A stretch of 22,500 nt of DNA, from NCBI GenBank assembly GCA_016946835.1, contig JACVTC010000124.1, positions 255,001 to 277,500 on the forward strand, in the 5' to 3' direction. Under the pieces are notes generated by a model that saw nothing but the letters and a program-made list of their open reading frames with translations, had not been told where the DNA came from and did no database searches. The position numbers and the translations under genes are program-made. This stretch comes from Neocallimastix lanati (nom. inval.). Taxonomy: Eukaryota; Neocallimastigomycota; Neocallimastigomycetes; Neocallimastigales; Neocallimastigaceae. Each line of letters begins with the position of its first letter. The stretch's first letter is position 1. This document shows positions 10,671-19,510 of this stretch, piece by piece.

Positions 10671-11020
10671 AATGTCCACTTTATTACATAAGTAAATTAT
10701 CAATTAATTAAAAAATTTTGATACTTTGTTTTTGATATTTTATTTTTTAATTTTATTTATTTTATTCTTATCAATTAAAAGTGTCCATTTATTACTAAAA
10801 CAAAAATTATAAGTTTATATTCTAATCCGCTACATTATGTATATGATATTATGTTGAATTATAAGTAAGTCGCTAATTTACTATATATTTATTCTGAGAC
10901 TTTAGCTAACCAATAATATAATAATAATAATATTTAATTATAATATAATAAACTTTATTCCTTACAAAAAAATATTACATATATTAATATCCAAATTTTT
11001 AGAAATAGAAAAAAAGGTTT
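10671..11020. repeat. Dispersed repeat R, copy 1
   Basis: This begins AATGTCCACTTTATTACATAA and continues through a TTATTCTGAGACTTTAGCTAA segment and a TATTACATATATTAATATCCAA segment to GGTTTCATGAAT. The same order recurs at 11690-12355, and its right half at about 15465-15740. No coding potential was seen. It looks like a locally duplicated unit and not a recognised transposon. Confidence 0.7.
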
Positions 11021-11119
11021 CATGAATAATTAAATAATTAAAATTATACCAAAAATTAGGACACTTTAAATAGTTTTATATAGTAGATTTTAAATTTTAA
11101 ATACAAAGCTTATTGTTGT

Positions 11120-11375
11120 ATTATTATTTTATTCATCATTATATTTATTTTTATAATATTTTTTTTATTTAATTTTTTTTTTATTATTTTATTCATCATT
11201 ATATATATTATATATTTTTATAATATTTTTTTTATTTAATTTTTTTTTTATTATTTTATTCATCATTATAATTATTTTTATAATATTTTTTATAGTTATT
11301 TTTTTCTTATTATTTTATTCATCGTTATAATTATTTTTATTATTTTATTTATCTTTATAATTATTTTTATAATAT
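11120..11375. repeat. Tandem array of ~60-68 bp units
   Basis: Copies beginning TTATTATTTTATTCATC start near 11120, 11181, 11249 and 11308, each followed by an ATTTTTATAATATTTTTT-like segment. A degraded last unit lies near 11339. Spacing is 61, 68 and 59 bp. Non-coding. Confidence 0.75.
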
Positions 11376-11435
11376 TTTTTTAATTAATTTTTTTTTTTTT
11401 ATAAATAATTTAATAATATTATTTTATTTTTATTA

Positions 11436-11579
11436 GTGATGTCTATTAATAATATTATTTTATTTTTATTAATGATGTCTATTAATAATATTATTTTATT
11501 TTTATTAATGATGTCTATTAATAATATTATTTTATTTTTATTAATGATGTCTATTAATAATATTATTTTATTTTTATTA
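11436..11579. repeat. Four 36-bp tandem repeats
   Basis: The unit ATGATGTCTATTAATAATAT plus TATTTTATTTTTATTA occurs four times in register. Because 36 is a multiple of three, the array gives an open frame (MMSINNIILFLL repeated), but that is a by-product of the array. A related single copy with an insertion lies at about 11769-11812. Confidence 0.85.
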
Positions 11580-11581
11580 AT

Positions 11582-11680
<99 letters not shown>

Positions 11681-11683
11681 TGA
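11577..11683. repeat. (TTTA)n microsatellite
   Basis: About 26 consecutive TTTA units, directly abutting the 36-bp array. The short leucine/tyrosine/isoleucine frame across it is an artefact of the repeat. Confidence 0.95.
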
Positions 11684-11689
11684 AAAAAT

Positions 11690-12355
11690 AATGTCCACTT
11701 TATTACATAAATAATAATTAAAAAAATTTTATATTTTAATCATTGATTTTATTTATTTTATTTTTATTAATGATGTCTATTTATTAATAATATTATTTTT
11801 ATTTTTATTAATTAAAGATACACATTTATTAATAATACATAAATGATAAGTTTTATATTCTAACCCGATATAATATGTATATAATATTATATACATTATA
11901 AGTGTTAATTACACTTTAGCTTTTATTTAAAATATACTTTATGCTTCGAGGTTTCTATCCTTTCGAGGTTTCTTTCCTAGGGTATCATAAAATCCACAGT
12001 GATATCCAAAAAGCTTTCCCTTGGCAGCATATTGGACCCAGCCCCTGTGATATTACGCGACGACTTAATCATAGGCACTGATGATAATAGTTATAATATA
12101 TTTTTTTAATTCATTTACTTATATAACATAAGAAAGTATATGATATTTTACTACATATTCATTCTGAGACTTTAACTAAATAATAACATAATCAAAAAAA
12201 TATTTAATTTTAATATAATAAGTTTTATTCTTGACAAAAAATACTACATATTGACATAATCATAAAAATATTTAATATAATAAGCCATATTCTTGACTAA
12301 AAATATTACATATATTAATATCCAAATGTTTAGAAATAAAAAAAAAAAAAAAATT
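11690..12355. repeat. Dispersed repeat R, copy 2
   Basis: Second copy of the unit at 10671. It starts AATGTCCACTTTATTACATAA and carries the TTATTAATAATACATAAATGATAAG and CATTCTGAGACTTTAACTAA segments, then two partial copies of an ATTCTTGAC..AAAAATATTACATA segment. It is interrupted at about 11946-12090 by GC-richer DNA related to the structured element at 20861, which is absent from copy 1. That insertion is therefore later than the duplication or was lost from copy 1. Confidence 0.7.
11946..12090 (+). mobile_element. Truncated relative of the structured SINE-like element
   Basis: A GC-richer island aligning to about 20924-21020 of the complete element. Shared runs: GAGGTTTCT.TCCT, ATCAT, CCACA, GTGAT.TCCA, AGCTTTCCC/GGCTTTCCC, TATTACGC/GATTACGC and a TGATGAT end. 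The 8-bp stem GGGTATCA/TGATATCC (11980-11987 with 12000-12007) is kept although two positions differ from the other copy. It has an extra segment, TTGGCAGCATATTGGACCCA, that the copy at 20861 lacks, and a small 5' duplication of CGAGGTTTCT. The 5' head with the B-box-like site and the 3' half are missing. No flanking duplication was found. Confidence 0.65.
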
Positions 12356-13640
12356 TCATTAATATATTTATTTACTCTTTATTTATTCATTTATTTATTC
12401 ATTTATTTTTCTAATATATGTAATATTATTTTATTTTCAGTCTTATATGTAATATTAAGTTGGTGTATCCTCATCTCTATTTACTTTAGTCTGATCCATG
12501 TTTAAATAAATACTTAATAATATAATAGAGCCATTTTCATTATGACTAACTTTAATTAATGTTATATCACCATTCTAATTTTTTTTATTAATATCAACAT
12601 GATCTTTTAAATATTTTATAAAAACTAGCCGATCAATGTTACAAACATTAAATAAAGCTGATATATTTTAAAATTAAAATATTTCAAATTTAGAGCTTGG
12701 AACCAAAATGTAACATCATATATAATTTCCTTATAAATATCTATTTCTAGATCAATTAATTTCAACATAATCCTTAAATAATTCAATATTAAATGGAAGA
12801 AATATATTAAGTTTTTATTATTAATAGCTACAATAAGTAATTTTATAAAAAATTTTATGTAGGTTTTTCCTTCCTATGCTAAATTTATTTACTTCCATAA
12901 ATTTAAACTCATTGTTTATTATATATATATAACATTTATTTTTTTAAATATTTTAAATATAAATGAAATATATATTTTTATAATTTCAATTTTGTAATTT
13001 ATATTATATATATTAAAATCAATTATATAATGATTTCATATTATATACAACAATAAAAAAACAAATAAAACAATATTAATTATGTAAATGTTTATTTATA
13101 TTTTTCTTTTATAAATTACATTTTTAATATCAATCGAAAATTGATTTTAAAAATATATAGGACAATAAAATAAAAATAAAAATATTAATTAAATAAGTAA
13201 ATGTTACATTATTAATTATTATTATTTTTTTTATCTCCACTAAAATCTATATTTATTGCTAATTTATTCTTTATATTATGATCATCGGCTGGATTGTTGT
13301 ATGGATCATCATTTTCACAACTTGGATCAACAGATGGATCACATGAAGGAATTGGTGAGCAGTTTGGATCAGATGCTGGATCGCATGGTAAAGTGGAAAA
13401 AACATCAGGTTCACATGGACGGACAATTTGGTGAATTTGGTCCACATTCTTCACCCTCTCCTTGGTTTTCACTTTCATTTGGTTGAGATGGTGGGGATGG
13501 TGGGGATGGTGGAAGTATCAGGTTGACATGGGCCATTTGGTGAATCTGGACCACATTCTTCACCTTCTCCATGATCTTCACCTTCATTTGGTGGACTTGG
13601 TGGGGATAGTGGGGTTTCTGGTTTACCATTATCCTTATCA
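12300..13640 (-). repeat. Duplicated block B, copy 1 (ankyrin relic + broken secreted-protein gene)
   Basis: Collinear with 15680-17350. It shares the AAGTTGGT.TATCC segment, the ankyrin relic, CTTCCATAAATTTAAACTCA, a TTTTTCTTTTATAAATTACA segment, CAATAAAATAAAAATAAAAA and then the 3' half of the secreted-protein gene. It ends abruptly at about 13642, where duplicated block C begins. This junction is a rearrangement point. Confidence 0.85.
12415..12915 (-). pseudogene. Decayed ankyrin-repeat gene, copy 1
   Basis: Read on the - strand with several stops and frameshifts, the stretch gives NNEFKFMEVNKFSI at the upstream end, then TFWFQALNLKYFNF, then ALFNVCNIDRLVFIKYLKDH and a stop-interrupted NGDITLIKVSHNENGSI. 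The pattern A.x.CN...FIKYL.DH.DIN..N.NGDI.LI is the ankyrin consensus as seen in the large gut-fungal ankyrin families. Multiple in-frame stops show it is dead. It is closely related to the copy at 15795. Confidence 0.75.
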
Positions 13641-13642
13641 CT
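13212..13642 (-). pseudogene. Truncated, frameshifted copy of the secreted Pro/Cys-repeat gene
   Basis: It matches the C-terminal half of the gene at 16635. The signal peptide and the whole Gly-Trp repeat region are missing. In order: DNGKPETP, one EGEECGPDSPNGPCQPDT unit, a frameshift, a second PPSPP..NESENQGEGEECG unit, a second frameshift (CCAAATTGTCCGTCCATG where the intact gene has CCAAATGGTCCATG, a 4-base gain), then CEPDVFSTLPCDPASDPNC and CDPSVDPSC. The acidic tail is deleted, so the frame runs into sequence equal to the intact gene's 3' untranslated region. It is clearly inactive. Confidence 0.85.
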
Positions 13643-14129
13643 TTAACATTATTTATTATTTTATTTATTATGTAGAACACCTTTAAATTATTAATAAAAT
13701 ATTTTTTTGAATAATAAAAAATTAAACTAAATAAAATATAAAAAAAAAAAAGAAAAAAAAATAAAAAATTAATAGTTTATGAATATTTTAAATATTTCTA
13801 TTATAAAAAATTTTTAATTCTAATAAATCAGGATTAATTTTTAGATAAGCCCAGCTATTAATGCTCAGTAATGTACAAAAAAATTTTTTAATGTAAAGTT
13901 TATTTAATATAAAATTTAATCTTATTTAAAATAATAAATTTATATACACTAAAAACTAAAAATGAAAAATATTTTTCTTTTTCTTTTGTTTTAATTTTTT
14001 ATTTATTAAAATTTACTTTTTTTATAAACATAACTTCCTCTTTTTATATTTACAAAACCAAATATAAGAATAAATTTAGAAAGCTTCTTTTTTTTTTTTT
14101 GTAAATTATTACTATATTAGTATTAGTAT

Positions 14130-14350
14130 TAATATTTTTTTTTAATATAGTTATTTTTTTTTAATATAGTTATTTTTTTTTACTATAGTTATTTTTTTTT
14201 AATATAGTTATTTTTTGTTAATATAGTTATTTTTTTTATTAATACTTTTATTTTTTTTAATATTTTTATTTTTTTAATATTGTTATTTTTTATAATATTG
14301 TTATCTTTTTAATATCTTTTTTTTTTAATATTGTTATTTTTTTCTTTAAT
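14130..14350. repeat. Imperfect tandem array TTAATATAGTTATTTTTTT
   Basis: Five to six imperfect copies of a ~19-bp TTAATATAGTTATTTTTTT unit, then degenerating TAATATTGTTATTTTT units. It is the counterpart of the 6356-6533 array, with a different dominant unit. Confidence 0.75.
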
Positions 14351-14570
14351 ATTGTTTTAAAACATTTCTCTTCTATTTTATTCCTTTTATTTGAAAGGGC
14401 TTTTTTATTATAAAAATGCTAAATTAAATTAATTTAATATTTGAATTAATTAATATCAAATAAAACTTTATAATATATAACTATGATTTCATGCATTTCA
14501 TACGAAAATTTTATTTTTGTAATTTTGATAAAAGTAATTTTAGTTTGAAAATCTAACAATAATTTTAATT

Positions 14571-14613
<43 letters not shown>

Positions 14614-14644
14614 AGTAGTTTTTTCTTCTAGAAAATTTAAATTA

Positions 14645-15081
14645 TTATTTTACTTCAATGACAAATGTATAACCATTGAAAGTTGTTACTGTAATGCCAT
14701 CGTAAAAGCTATTTTTCTTTAATATTTCACCAAATATATCTGAGTTGAGAAGTAATTTATAAATAATATATTATATATATCATCAATTGTTGTATTGTTG
14801 TTGTAAGAATTATAATTGCCGTTATATGAAATTCTAATATTATTGGTGGATCTACCAATTACGATTGATTGAGTCGAACTCTTAGAAAGGCTTTTCTTTA
14901 AAAATTCTTTTATTTCAGTTGAATTATTTAATAAATGTTTTATTTCATCATCATTATATTCATTTCTAATATTTACTAAAGTTTTACATGCTTCTTCATC
15001 AATAACAACATCTATCATAATATTACTTTTAACTGAATATGTATATTTAAAATTATTTTTTATTTCATCTTCACTTATTTT
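14645..15081 (-). pseudogene. 5'-truncated, frameshifted copy of the ATPase C-terminal domain
   Basis: It corresponds to residues about 1030-1172 of the ATPase. SEDEI.NNFKYTYSVK, then MIDVVIDEEACKTLVNIRNEYNDDEI, STQSIVIGRS and NGNYNSYNNNTTIDDIYNI match closely. A 2-base gain (AATATATTATTT where the gene has AATATTATTT) then breaks the frame. After it, KLLLNSDIFGE, FYDGI and TTFNGYTFVIEVK continue to a TAA in the correct relative frame. There is no ATPase domain. Substitutions between copies are concentrated in the last 40 residues. It is inactive as a copy of the parent. Confidence 0.88.
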
Positions 15082-15152
15082 ATTCTATTCTATTTTATTC
15101 TATTTTATTCTATTTTATTTTATTTTATTTTATTTTATTTTATTTTATTTAA
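15078..15152. repeat. TATTC/TATTT pentanucleotide microsatellite
   Basis: About 15 units, first TATTTTATTC-type then TTTTA-type, exactly where the ATPase-tail similarity ends. It probably marks or created the breakpoint of block C. Confidence 0.85.
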
Positions 15153-15284
15153 TTCAATCTGTACTCTATATTCATATTATACTATTTATTTTATTTTATT
15201 TTATTTACTAATATTATTACATTCTTTATTTATTTATTTATTTATTTATACATTTATTTTTTTTACATATAATTGTATTAAAAA

Positions 15285-15420
15285 TTTTTATGACGTTAAC
15301 AAAAAATTTTACAAGCCATTAAAAATAAATGGCGTATTGAAATTTTGTATTATAAAAATTGGCGAAATGCACCACATTCGTTGCCACAATGTAATTACAT
15401 TACATATATTTATGTAGTCT
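15285..15420. other. Small GC-richer island of unknown nature
   Basis: A patch with GACGTTAAC, a small hairpin GCCATT/AATGGC (around 15316-15334), and TGGCGAAATGCACCACATTC followed by GTTGCC, which can itself fold. It is bounded by AT-rich DNA. I see no long frame, tRNA or match to the structured element. It is likely a relic of a mobile element. Confidence 0.35.
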
Positions 15421-15546
15421 ATATTAATTTATAATATTCAATTATAATATTTATTTACTTATAACAATAAGAAAGTATATACTATCATTCTGAGACTTTA
15501 ACTAAATAATAACACATAAAAATATTTAATTTTAATATAATAAAAG

Positions 15547-15686
15547 TTAGATATTAATATATGTAGTATTTTTTGTTAAGAATAAAATACTACATATATT
15601 AATATCTAAATGATATAATAAAAGTTAGATATTAATATATGTAGTATTTTTTGTTAAGAATAAAATACTACAATATTAATATCTAA
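15547..15686. repeat. Two tandem palindromes with 26-bp arms
   Basis: Arms TTAGATATTAATATATGTAG + TATTTT at 15547-15572 and their exact reverse complement at 15584-15609 flank an 11-base loop TTGTTAAGAAT. The whole is repeated 78 bp on (15625-15650, loop, 15662-15686), with one base lost from the last arm. Only the right arm exists in the related repeats at 10960-10995 and 12285-12330, so the left arm arose here by local inverted duplication. Confidence 0.9.
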
Positions 15687-17350
15687 ATGTTTAGAAATAA
15701 AAAAAAAAAAAAAAAAAAAAGTTTCATCAATATATTTCTTTACTATTTATTTGCTTGTTTATTCATTTATTTATTCATTTATTTTTTTTATTTTATATGT
15801 AATATTAAGTTGGTATATCCCCATTTTTATTTCCTCATTTTTATTTCCTTTAGCTAAGTCTGATCTATGTTCAATCAAATACTTAATAATAGAACTATTT
15901 TCATTATGACTTACTTTAATTAATGTTATATCACCATTTTTATTTTCTTTACTAATATCAGCGTCATGATCTATTAAATATTTTATAAAAACTAGCGGAT
16001 TAATGTTACAAACCTTAATTAAAGCTGTTATTTTAAAATCTAAAATATTTCAAATTTTGAGCTTGAAACCAAAATGTATTACCATATATAATTTCTTTAT
16101 AAATATCTGTTTCTAGATCTATTAATCATAATTCTTAAATATTTTTATATTAAATTATTTAAGCTATTATTGAGTAATTTTATAATAAATTTAGTATTGG
16201 TTTTTCTTATGCTAAATTTATTTACTTCCATAAATTTAAACTCATTGTTTATTATATAACTTATGGATATTTTAAATATATTTTTTTTAAAAATAAAATT
16301 TAAAATATATTTTTTTCATAAATGAAATATATACTGTTTTTTATAAATTTTTACAATTTCTATTTTGTAATTTTTCATATTATATCAATAAAAAAACAAT
16401 TAACCAATATTATATTTAAGTAAATATTTATTTATATTTTTCTTTTATAAATTACATTTTTAAAATCAATCAAAAAATTGATTTTAACAATATAGAGGAC
16501 AATAAAATAAAAATAAAAATATTAATTAAATAAGTAAATGTTATATTATTTTTATTTTTTTATCTCTACTAAAATCTATATTTATTGCTAATTTATTTTT
16601 TATATATTATCTTCATATTAATTAAATCATATTTTTATTCAATATCAGATTCATTAGCAATATCATTATTATCATTAACTTCATCAACTTCACCTACATC
16701 AATTCCTTCATTTTCATTATCAGAAACTTCGGCTGGTTCATCGGCTGGATCGTTGTATGGATCATCATTTCCACAACTTGGATCAACAGATGGATCACAT
16801 GAAGGAATTGGTAAGCAATTTGGATCAGATGTTGGATCGCATGGTAAGGTGGAAGGAACATCAGGTTCACATGGACCATTTGGTGAATTTGGTCCACATT
16901 CTTCACCTTCTCCTTGGTTTTCACCTTGGTCATTTCCTTGAACATCATCATTAGGTGGAGAAGAAGGAACATCAGGTTCACATGGACCATTTGGTGAATT
17001 TGGTCCACAATCTTCACCCTCTCCTTGGTCTTCACCTTCATATGGTGGAGATGGTGGGGATGGTGGACTTGGTGGAGTATCAGGTTGACATGGGCCATTT
17101 GGTGAATCTGGACCACATTCTTCACCTTCTCCTTGGTCTTCACCTTCATTTGGTGGAGATGGTGGGGATGGTGGACTTGGTGGAGTATCAGGTTGACATG
17201 GGCCATTTGGTGAATCTGGACCACATTCTTTACCTTCTCCATGATCTTCACCTTCATTTGGTGGACTTGGTGGGGATGGTGGTGTAGATGGGGTTTCTGG
17301 TTTACCATTATCCTTATCCTTATCACAAGGAGGCTTTGGTTTATCACTTT
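15680..17350 (-). repeat. Duplicated block B, copy 2
   Basis: Collinear partner of 12300-13640, containing the second ankyrin relic, the 3' region and the C-terminal half of the intact secreted-protein gene. Copy 1 lacks about 90 bases coding for the acidic tail and some repeat units. Confidence 0.85.
15795..16260 (-). pseudogene. Decayed ankyrin-repeat gene, copy 2
   Basis: Better kept than copy 1. On the - strand one frame reads ITALIKVCNINPLVFIKYL, IDHDADISKENKNGDITLIK and SHNENSSIIKYLIEHRSD without a stop over more than 70 codons. Upstream fragments NNEFKFMEVNKFSIRKT and LIDLETDIYKEIIYGNTFWF lie in other frames or beyond stops. The two repeats fit the ankyrin consensus with poor TPLH tetrapeptides (ITALI, ITLIK). 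No signal for an intact start was found. Ankyrin genes of this kind are numerous in gut fungi. Confidence 0.78.
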
Positions 17351-17783
17351 CACCCTTATCACCCTTATTTTTATCACCCCATGGTAATCCTGGAATGCTT
17401 GGCCATCCACCTTTTCCCTTATCACCTTCACCTAGCCATCCTCCACTTGTTATTGCTGGCCATCCACCTTTTCCCTTATCACCTGCACCTGGCCATCCTC
17501 CACTTGGTTGTGCTGGCCATCCACCTTTTCCCTTATCACCTGCACCTGGCCATCCTCCACTTGGTTGTGCTGGCCATCCACCTTTTCCCTTATCACCTGC
17601 ACCTGGCCATCCTCCACTTGTTATTGCTGGCCATCCACCTTTTCCCTTACCACCTGCACCTGTCCATCCTCCAAATCCTCCTGGAACACTTCCACCGAAT
17701 TCACCTGGGAAGCATGGAATTGGATAAGTGTTAGCAGCAATAATAAAAGTAGAAATAATACCAACGATAGCAGAGAACTTCAT
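16635..17783 (-). CDS. Secreted Gly/Trp- and Pro/Cys-repeat protein, 382 aa
   Basis: The first ATG in frame is at 17783; the open frame continues 12 bases further upstream but without an ATG. M1-A17 is a signal peptide (MKFSAIVGIISTFIIAA), so the product should be secreted. Next comes PIPCFPGEFGG, then five 19-residue repeats (about 38-132) of the form GGWPGAGDKGKGGWPA, then a Lys/Asp-rich linker. Four repeats of roughly 31-36 residues combine PPSPPSPP, an acidic GEDQGEGEE and a CGPDSPNGPC loop. Two CDPxxDPxC units and an acidic Asp/Glu/Asn tail to residue 382 complete it. There is no catalytic domain, transmembrane anchor or GPI signal. The spaced cysteine pairs suggest small disulfide loops; a wall or extracellular matrix role is inference. 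Coding GC is far higher than the surroundings. A dead copy sits at 13212. No intron seen. Confidence 0.85.
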   Translation of the reverse strand: MKFSAIVGIISTFIIAANTYPIPCFPGEFGGSVPGGFGGWTGAGGKGKGGWPAITSGGWPGAGDKGKGGWPAQPSGGWPGAGDKGKGGWPAQPSGGWPGAGDKGKGGWPAITSGGWLGEGDKGKGGWPSIPGLPWGDKNKGDKGESDKPKPPCDKDKDNGKPETPSTPPSPPSPPNEGEDHGEGKECGPDSPNGPCQPDTPPSPPSPPSPPNEGEDQGEGEECGPDSPNGPCQPDTPPSPPSPPSPPYEGEDQGEGEDCGPNSPNGPCEPDVPSSPPNDDVQGNDQGENQGEGEECGPNSPNGPCEPDVPSTLPCDPTSDPNCLPIPSCDPSVDPSCGNDDPYNDPADEPAEVSDNENEGIDVGEVDEVNDNNDIANESDIE

Positions 17784-19259
17784 TTTCAATTTCAATAATT
17801 ATGATTTTTAATTATATTAATATGTTAATAGGTTTTTTTTTTACTTATTGTACAATTTTGATTTAAAATGTAATTTATTATTTTTTTAATAAAATAAAAG
17901 AAAAAAAAATAAAAATATTATATTTACAAAATATATTTAAATGTTTATGATACAAAAATTACAAAGAAAAAAAAAATTATATATTGTAAATATATAATAC
18001 GGTAAAATTTTTTTTCTTAATAATTTTTGTTATAAAAATAATATTTACAAAAAAATTAAATTTTCAATATTTAATTTTTTTATTCAACTTCTTTTTTTAC
18101 AAAAGAATAAAATAAATAAATAAATAGAATTTACAGAAATAATTTAATTTATAATTTAATATTTATTATGTTTTATCTATTATTTAAAAAAAATAAAAAA
18201 GGACAGAAAAAATTCATCCTTTTATATGAAAAACATTCATTTAACCCTAAATTTATTTAAAATAAAAATTTAGTATGATTAAATTTAATATTTTTTTAAT
18301 ATTTTTTTAATATTTTTTTAATATTTTTTTTCGTCTATGTTCTAATGTTTTTTCGAATTACCAAAAATAATGAAAAATGAATATAGTAAATATTACATAA
18401 TCTATAATTTTTTTTTTAATATTAATATAATTTAATTATTAATTAATGATATTATTCTTTTTAGTAAATACCTAATTTTATATATTTATAATTTATATAA
18501 ATGATCATTTAAATTTTTATATTTGTTAAATCATAATTAATTTTTGATTAATTTTTATTTAATTAATCAAAAATTTAATATATATATATTTTTATAATAA
18601 ACAAAAATAAATCAATTTCAAATAAATTTGATATTTCATTAATATTTAATATACGATATTGTCATTTTAATTAAAATCTATAAATTTATATTATTAAAAT
18701 AATTCATCAATCTTTAATTATTTATGAATTAAAACAAATATATAAAAATTTTATATAATATTAAATAAATTCAAAATATTTATTTTATAATTATAATAAG
18801 AAATTTTCACTGGATTTATTAAATTTATGTGTATTCTATTAAAAATTAAAAAATATATATATATATATTTCCTAAATATATAAACAAAAAATATATTAAA
18901 TATCGTTATATATTAAAATATAAATAATATTTAGAATTTACAATAATAATTATTATAATTAAAGAATATATTATTTTTTTCGAATATTTTATTCATCTTC
19001 TAATAATAATTCCACTTATTATAAAGTATTAAATGTATAGTGGCTGAATATGAAAAAAAATTCAAAATTTGAAAAAAGTGAAACAAGAGAACAAATTATA
19101 ATAAATAAAAAAATATAAATATAATATCTTTAAAATTAAATATTATTAAATATTGTTCATTATTATTTTTACAAAAAAAAAATTAATATTATTTAAATTT
19201 AATTATATATTATTTTATTAAATATTATTTTATTATATATTAAATATTTAAGCCACTTT
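17784..19259. other. AT-rich region without genes upstream of the secreted-protein gene
   Basis: About 1.5 kb of low-complexity DNA. The first few hundred bases likely include the secreted gene's promoter. A TAATATTTTTT tetramer array lies at about 18288-18330, and a perfect hairpin at 18541-18573. No open frame above chance, RNA gene or mobile-element domain was seen. Confidence 0.5.
18541..18573. repeat. Perfect inverted repeat, 13-bp arms
   Basis: TTTTTGATTAATT and AATTAATCAAAAA flank a 7-base loop TTTATTT. No flanking duplication is visible. It may be the core of a decayed small inverted-repeat element or a chance AT palindrome. Confidence 0.6.
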
Positions 19260-19510
19260 TACATAAACGGTTTTATTTTAGTACGCCATATATCATATAT
19301 AAAATCATGATCATTTCAGAAAAAAACCAAAAAAACTGTCATCAATTACTATTAATAAGGAAGAAGAATATAAAGTAGAACAACCTAGACAAACAAAAAC
19401 ATTATGGAAAAATACGATATCTTATAAAGTCGAAAGAATATCCACTTTCTGAAGCATCTTAGGAACCTGAATAAATCTTAACTGTTCTGAACTTATTACT
19501 TTTGAGTTGT
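19260..19510 (+). mobile_element. Ty3/gypsy (chromovirus) relic: integrase C-terminus and chromodomain
   Basis: On the + strand, RHISYIKS at about 19284 matches the HVSxLKP segment after the integrase core. One frame shift later FRKKPKKLSSITINKEEEYK leads into VEQ, the start of a chromodomain. Another frame change near 19383 gives LDKQKHYGKIRYLIK, then KEYPLSEAS, then EPE, and a short leucine/isoleucine stretch. Chromodomain landmarks EYxVE, the KxKxYP core and ExP are recognisable. Two conserved tryptophans are lost (one to Ser, one to a TAG stop), and a glutamate codon is TAA. Reverse transcriptase, RNase H, gag and LTRs are not visible, so this is a dead fragment. Confidence 0.82.

Larger units (their letters stand above)
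13655..15081 (-). repeat. Duplicated block C, copy 2
   Basis: Second copy of 5715-7225, starting TTTATTATGTAGAACACC and ending inside the ATPase tail, where a TATTC/TATTT microsatellite begins. Differences include a 40-base T run at 14573-14612, a different tandem array, and an AT-rich insertion around 14430-14480. No other gene lies in it. Confidence 0.85.

Noticed and set aside
12076-12090. Hammerhead ribozyme core (CTGATGA) in the truncated element, with TTGATGA at 21013 in the full one
   Set aside because: The matching GAAA segment and the three stems around a cleavage site are not present.
15547-15686. CRISPR array or MITE
   Set aside because: Two palindromic units only, no spacers of defined size and no flanking duplication; a eukaryotic context.
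16694-17734. Several long frames, on both strands, over the secreted-protein gene
   Set aside because: These are shadows of a repeat array whose units are multiples of three. Only the frame with the signal peptide, cysteine loops and ATG at 17783 makes sense.
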